NCBI GenBank assembly: GCA_024280115.1
Contig: JAJRQT010000065.1
Coordinates: 1 to 64,000 of the forward strand
Reading direction: 5' to 3'
Length of the DNA: 64,000 bases
Origin: Bacteroidota bacterium
Lineage (GTDB): Bacteria; Bacteroidota; Bacteroidia; Cytophagales; Cyclobacteriaceae
The notes under the pieces were generated by a model. The model did not search any database. It had not been told where the DNA came from and saw only the letters and a list, made by a program, of their open reading frames with translations. Each line of letters begins with the position of its first letter. Positions within the stretch are counted from its first letter, which is position 1. Shown in pieces: positions 63,212 to 64,000 of this stretch. The translations under genes and the position numbers were made by a program.

Positions 63212-64000
63212 TAATTGGTGTCTTCATCGACTATGGATTCCCTACCTTTAGAGTTATTAAAATCAAAATGAATTGTAAAACGAAGTGTCTCTGCCAGCGG
63301 ATGCTCTCGCTTTTGTGGAACCAGGTAGGCAAAATCAACGCCAAAGACATTATACCTTAGACCCACACCCATGGTAAAATATTTACTATCTCCTTTGTCA
63401 TAATCCTCCCAGAAATATCCACCTCTGACTGCAAATAAATCCTTATACCAATACTCTATTCCAGTACTTAACATCACTTCTTTTAATTCTTCAGAAGCTC
63501 CATCCGGCGCATCTGTAAATGACCCAAACATACCACTTAGCAATGCTCTGTTAGGATCTTTACCCCGATCAATTATTGGATCATTATTTTGATCCAGTAC
63601 TAATTTTCCATTTTCATCGACAAGATAAACAGGAGGCGTTGGCACCATTAATTTACTAAAATCCAAAGCAAATGTAAGGCTGTTGTAAGGATCCAAATTC
63701 AAAGTGTATGCACTACCTATTCTTAGGGCTGTTGGAATAAACTCCTTTTGGTCATCATTTGAATAGGTGATTTTATTTCCGATATCTGTTATCGTGGCGC
63801 CTAAGGCCAAGTTAGAATTTTTACCGATGTCTTTAGCCCAATACCATCCGATATCTGCAGCAAGACTCTGTCCGGCCTGGCTATCAGTTGTACTTGAAAA
63901 TACATTCCCGGTAAGGTTTGATCTAATATATTTCAAAGTGATGCCCAAGCTCATATTTTCAGAAAGTAACCTTGAATAGGACCCCGAAAACGAAAATTCA
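63211..64000 (-). CDS. porV: Type IX secretion outer membrane protein PorV (5' end cut off)
   Basis: The C-terminal 263 codons are visible; the frame is open to the window edge (it includes EFSFSGSYSRLLSENM before the first inner Met at 63954). PorV pattern: MSLGITLKYIRSNLTG, AADIGWYWAKD, LALGATITDIGNKITYS, and YTLNLDPYNSLTFALDFSK. Other matching parts are VPTPPVYLVDENGKL and the closing KREHPLAETLRFTIHFDF. PorV (LptO) is the T9SS outer membrane shuttle that brings substrates from the translocon to the attachment complex. Operon with the M16-like gene downstream. Confidence 0.93.
   Translation of the reverse strand, partial: EFSFSGSYSRLLSENMSLGITLKYIRSNLTGNVFSSTTDSQAGQSLAADIGWYWAKDIGKNSNLALGATITDIGNKITYSNDDQKEFIPTALRIGSAYTLNLDPYNSLTFALDFSKLMVPTPPVYLVDENGKLVLDQNNDPIIDRGKDPNRALLSGMFGSFTDAPDGASEELKEVMLSTGIEYWYKDLFAVRGGYFWEDYDKGDSKYFTMGVGLRYNVFGVDFAYLVPQKREHPLAETLRFTIHFDFNNSKGRESIVDEDTN

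Noticed and set aside
1..64000. CRISPR arrays, tRNA and rRNA genes
   Set aside because: No regularly spaced repeat, no cloverleaf-type T-arm sequence and no rRNA-like stretch was recognised by eye on either strand; a covariance-model scan would be the decisive test.

Overview
The window is about 64 kb of a Bacteroidota chromosome, most likely from the Cytophagia/Flammeovirgaceae-like part of the phylum. The grounds are type IX secretion (T9SS) genes (PorV, PorP/SprF), two gliding-type PKD proteins with T9SS type B C-termini, a TonB receptor with a carboxypeptidase-like regulatory domain, promoters of the form TTTG-N19-TAnnTTTG, weak Shine-Dalgarno sites, and AT-rich DNA. No rRNA, tRNA, CRISPR array or prophage was seen.

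Layout. 1-6.6 kb (minus strand): a cut-off unknown gene, a lipoprotein RidA homologue, and a probable operon cysS - M28/glutaminyl-cyclase-like lipoprotein - polA. 6.9-11.6 kb: the translation operon rimP-nusA-infB, preceded by a terminator-like hairpin that abuts the rimP start codon. 11.7-17.3 kb: a 61-aa protein that looks like little more than a sorting signal, a UbiA-like membrane protein without an ordinary start codon, a threonine/serine dehydratase-like enzyme, an ArsR regulator, a YjjG-type nucleotidase and pruA. 17.3-22.9 kb: a WG-repeat protein and a 1,091-aa SBBP/PKD T9SS substrate. 23.2-32.2 kb: surface glycan genes (a GT-C mannosyltransferase-like protein, a methyltransferase-GT2 fusion, an FkbM methyltransferase, a GT2) interrupted by recQ and a DEAD-box helicase. 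32.5-46.2 kb: a DUF4143 ATPase, a sugar MFS porter, an exported Gfo/Idh/MocA protein, a phosphodiesterase, a nitroreductase, a TonB receptor, an aminotransferase, a glycosidase-like lipoprotein, DUF4260 and DUF3500 proteins.

46.5-51.7 kb holds a BlaI repressor overlapping a BlaR1-type M56 protease whose C-terminus is a pair of BamA-like POTRA domains, then a LOG-family protein, a DegP-like protease and a second DUF4143 ATPase whose start codon abuts a 37-bp palindrome. 51.8-56.6 kb is a T9SS pair: PorP/SprF next to a giant PKD protein split by one base in a homopolymer. 57.1-58.4 kb is a DUF6249 - ECF sigma - putative anti-sigma operon. 58.4-60.5 kb is an IS110 element with a small overlapping second ORF and non-coding flanks that may encode its guide RNA. 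60.6-64 kb carries a PhoA-type alkaline phosphatase, a non-catalytic M16 protein and porV, which runs off the edge.

Overarching theme: a cell-envelope and secretion-oriented stretch. Eight exported proteins have Gln right after the predicted signal-peptidase site, and the window also encodes the candidate glutaminyl cyclase that would act on them. The most unusual items are the M56-POTRA fusion, the IS110 companion ORF with its candidate guide RNA, the start-codon-abutting hairpins, and the mini-protein/UbiA pair.
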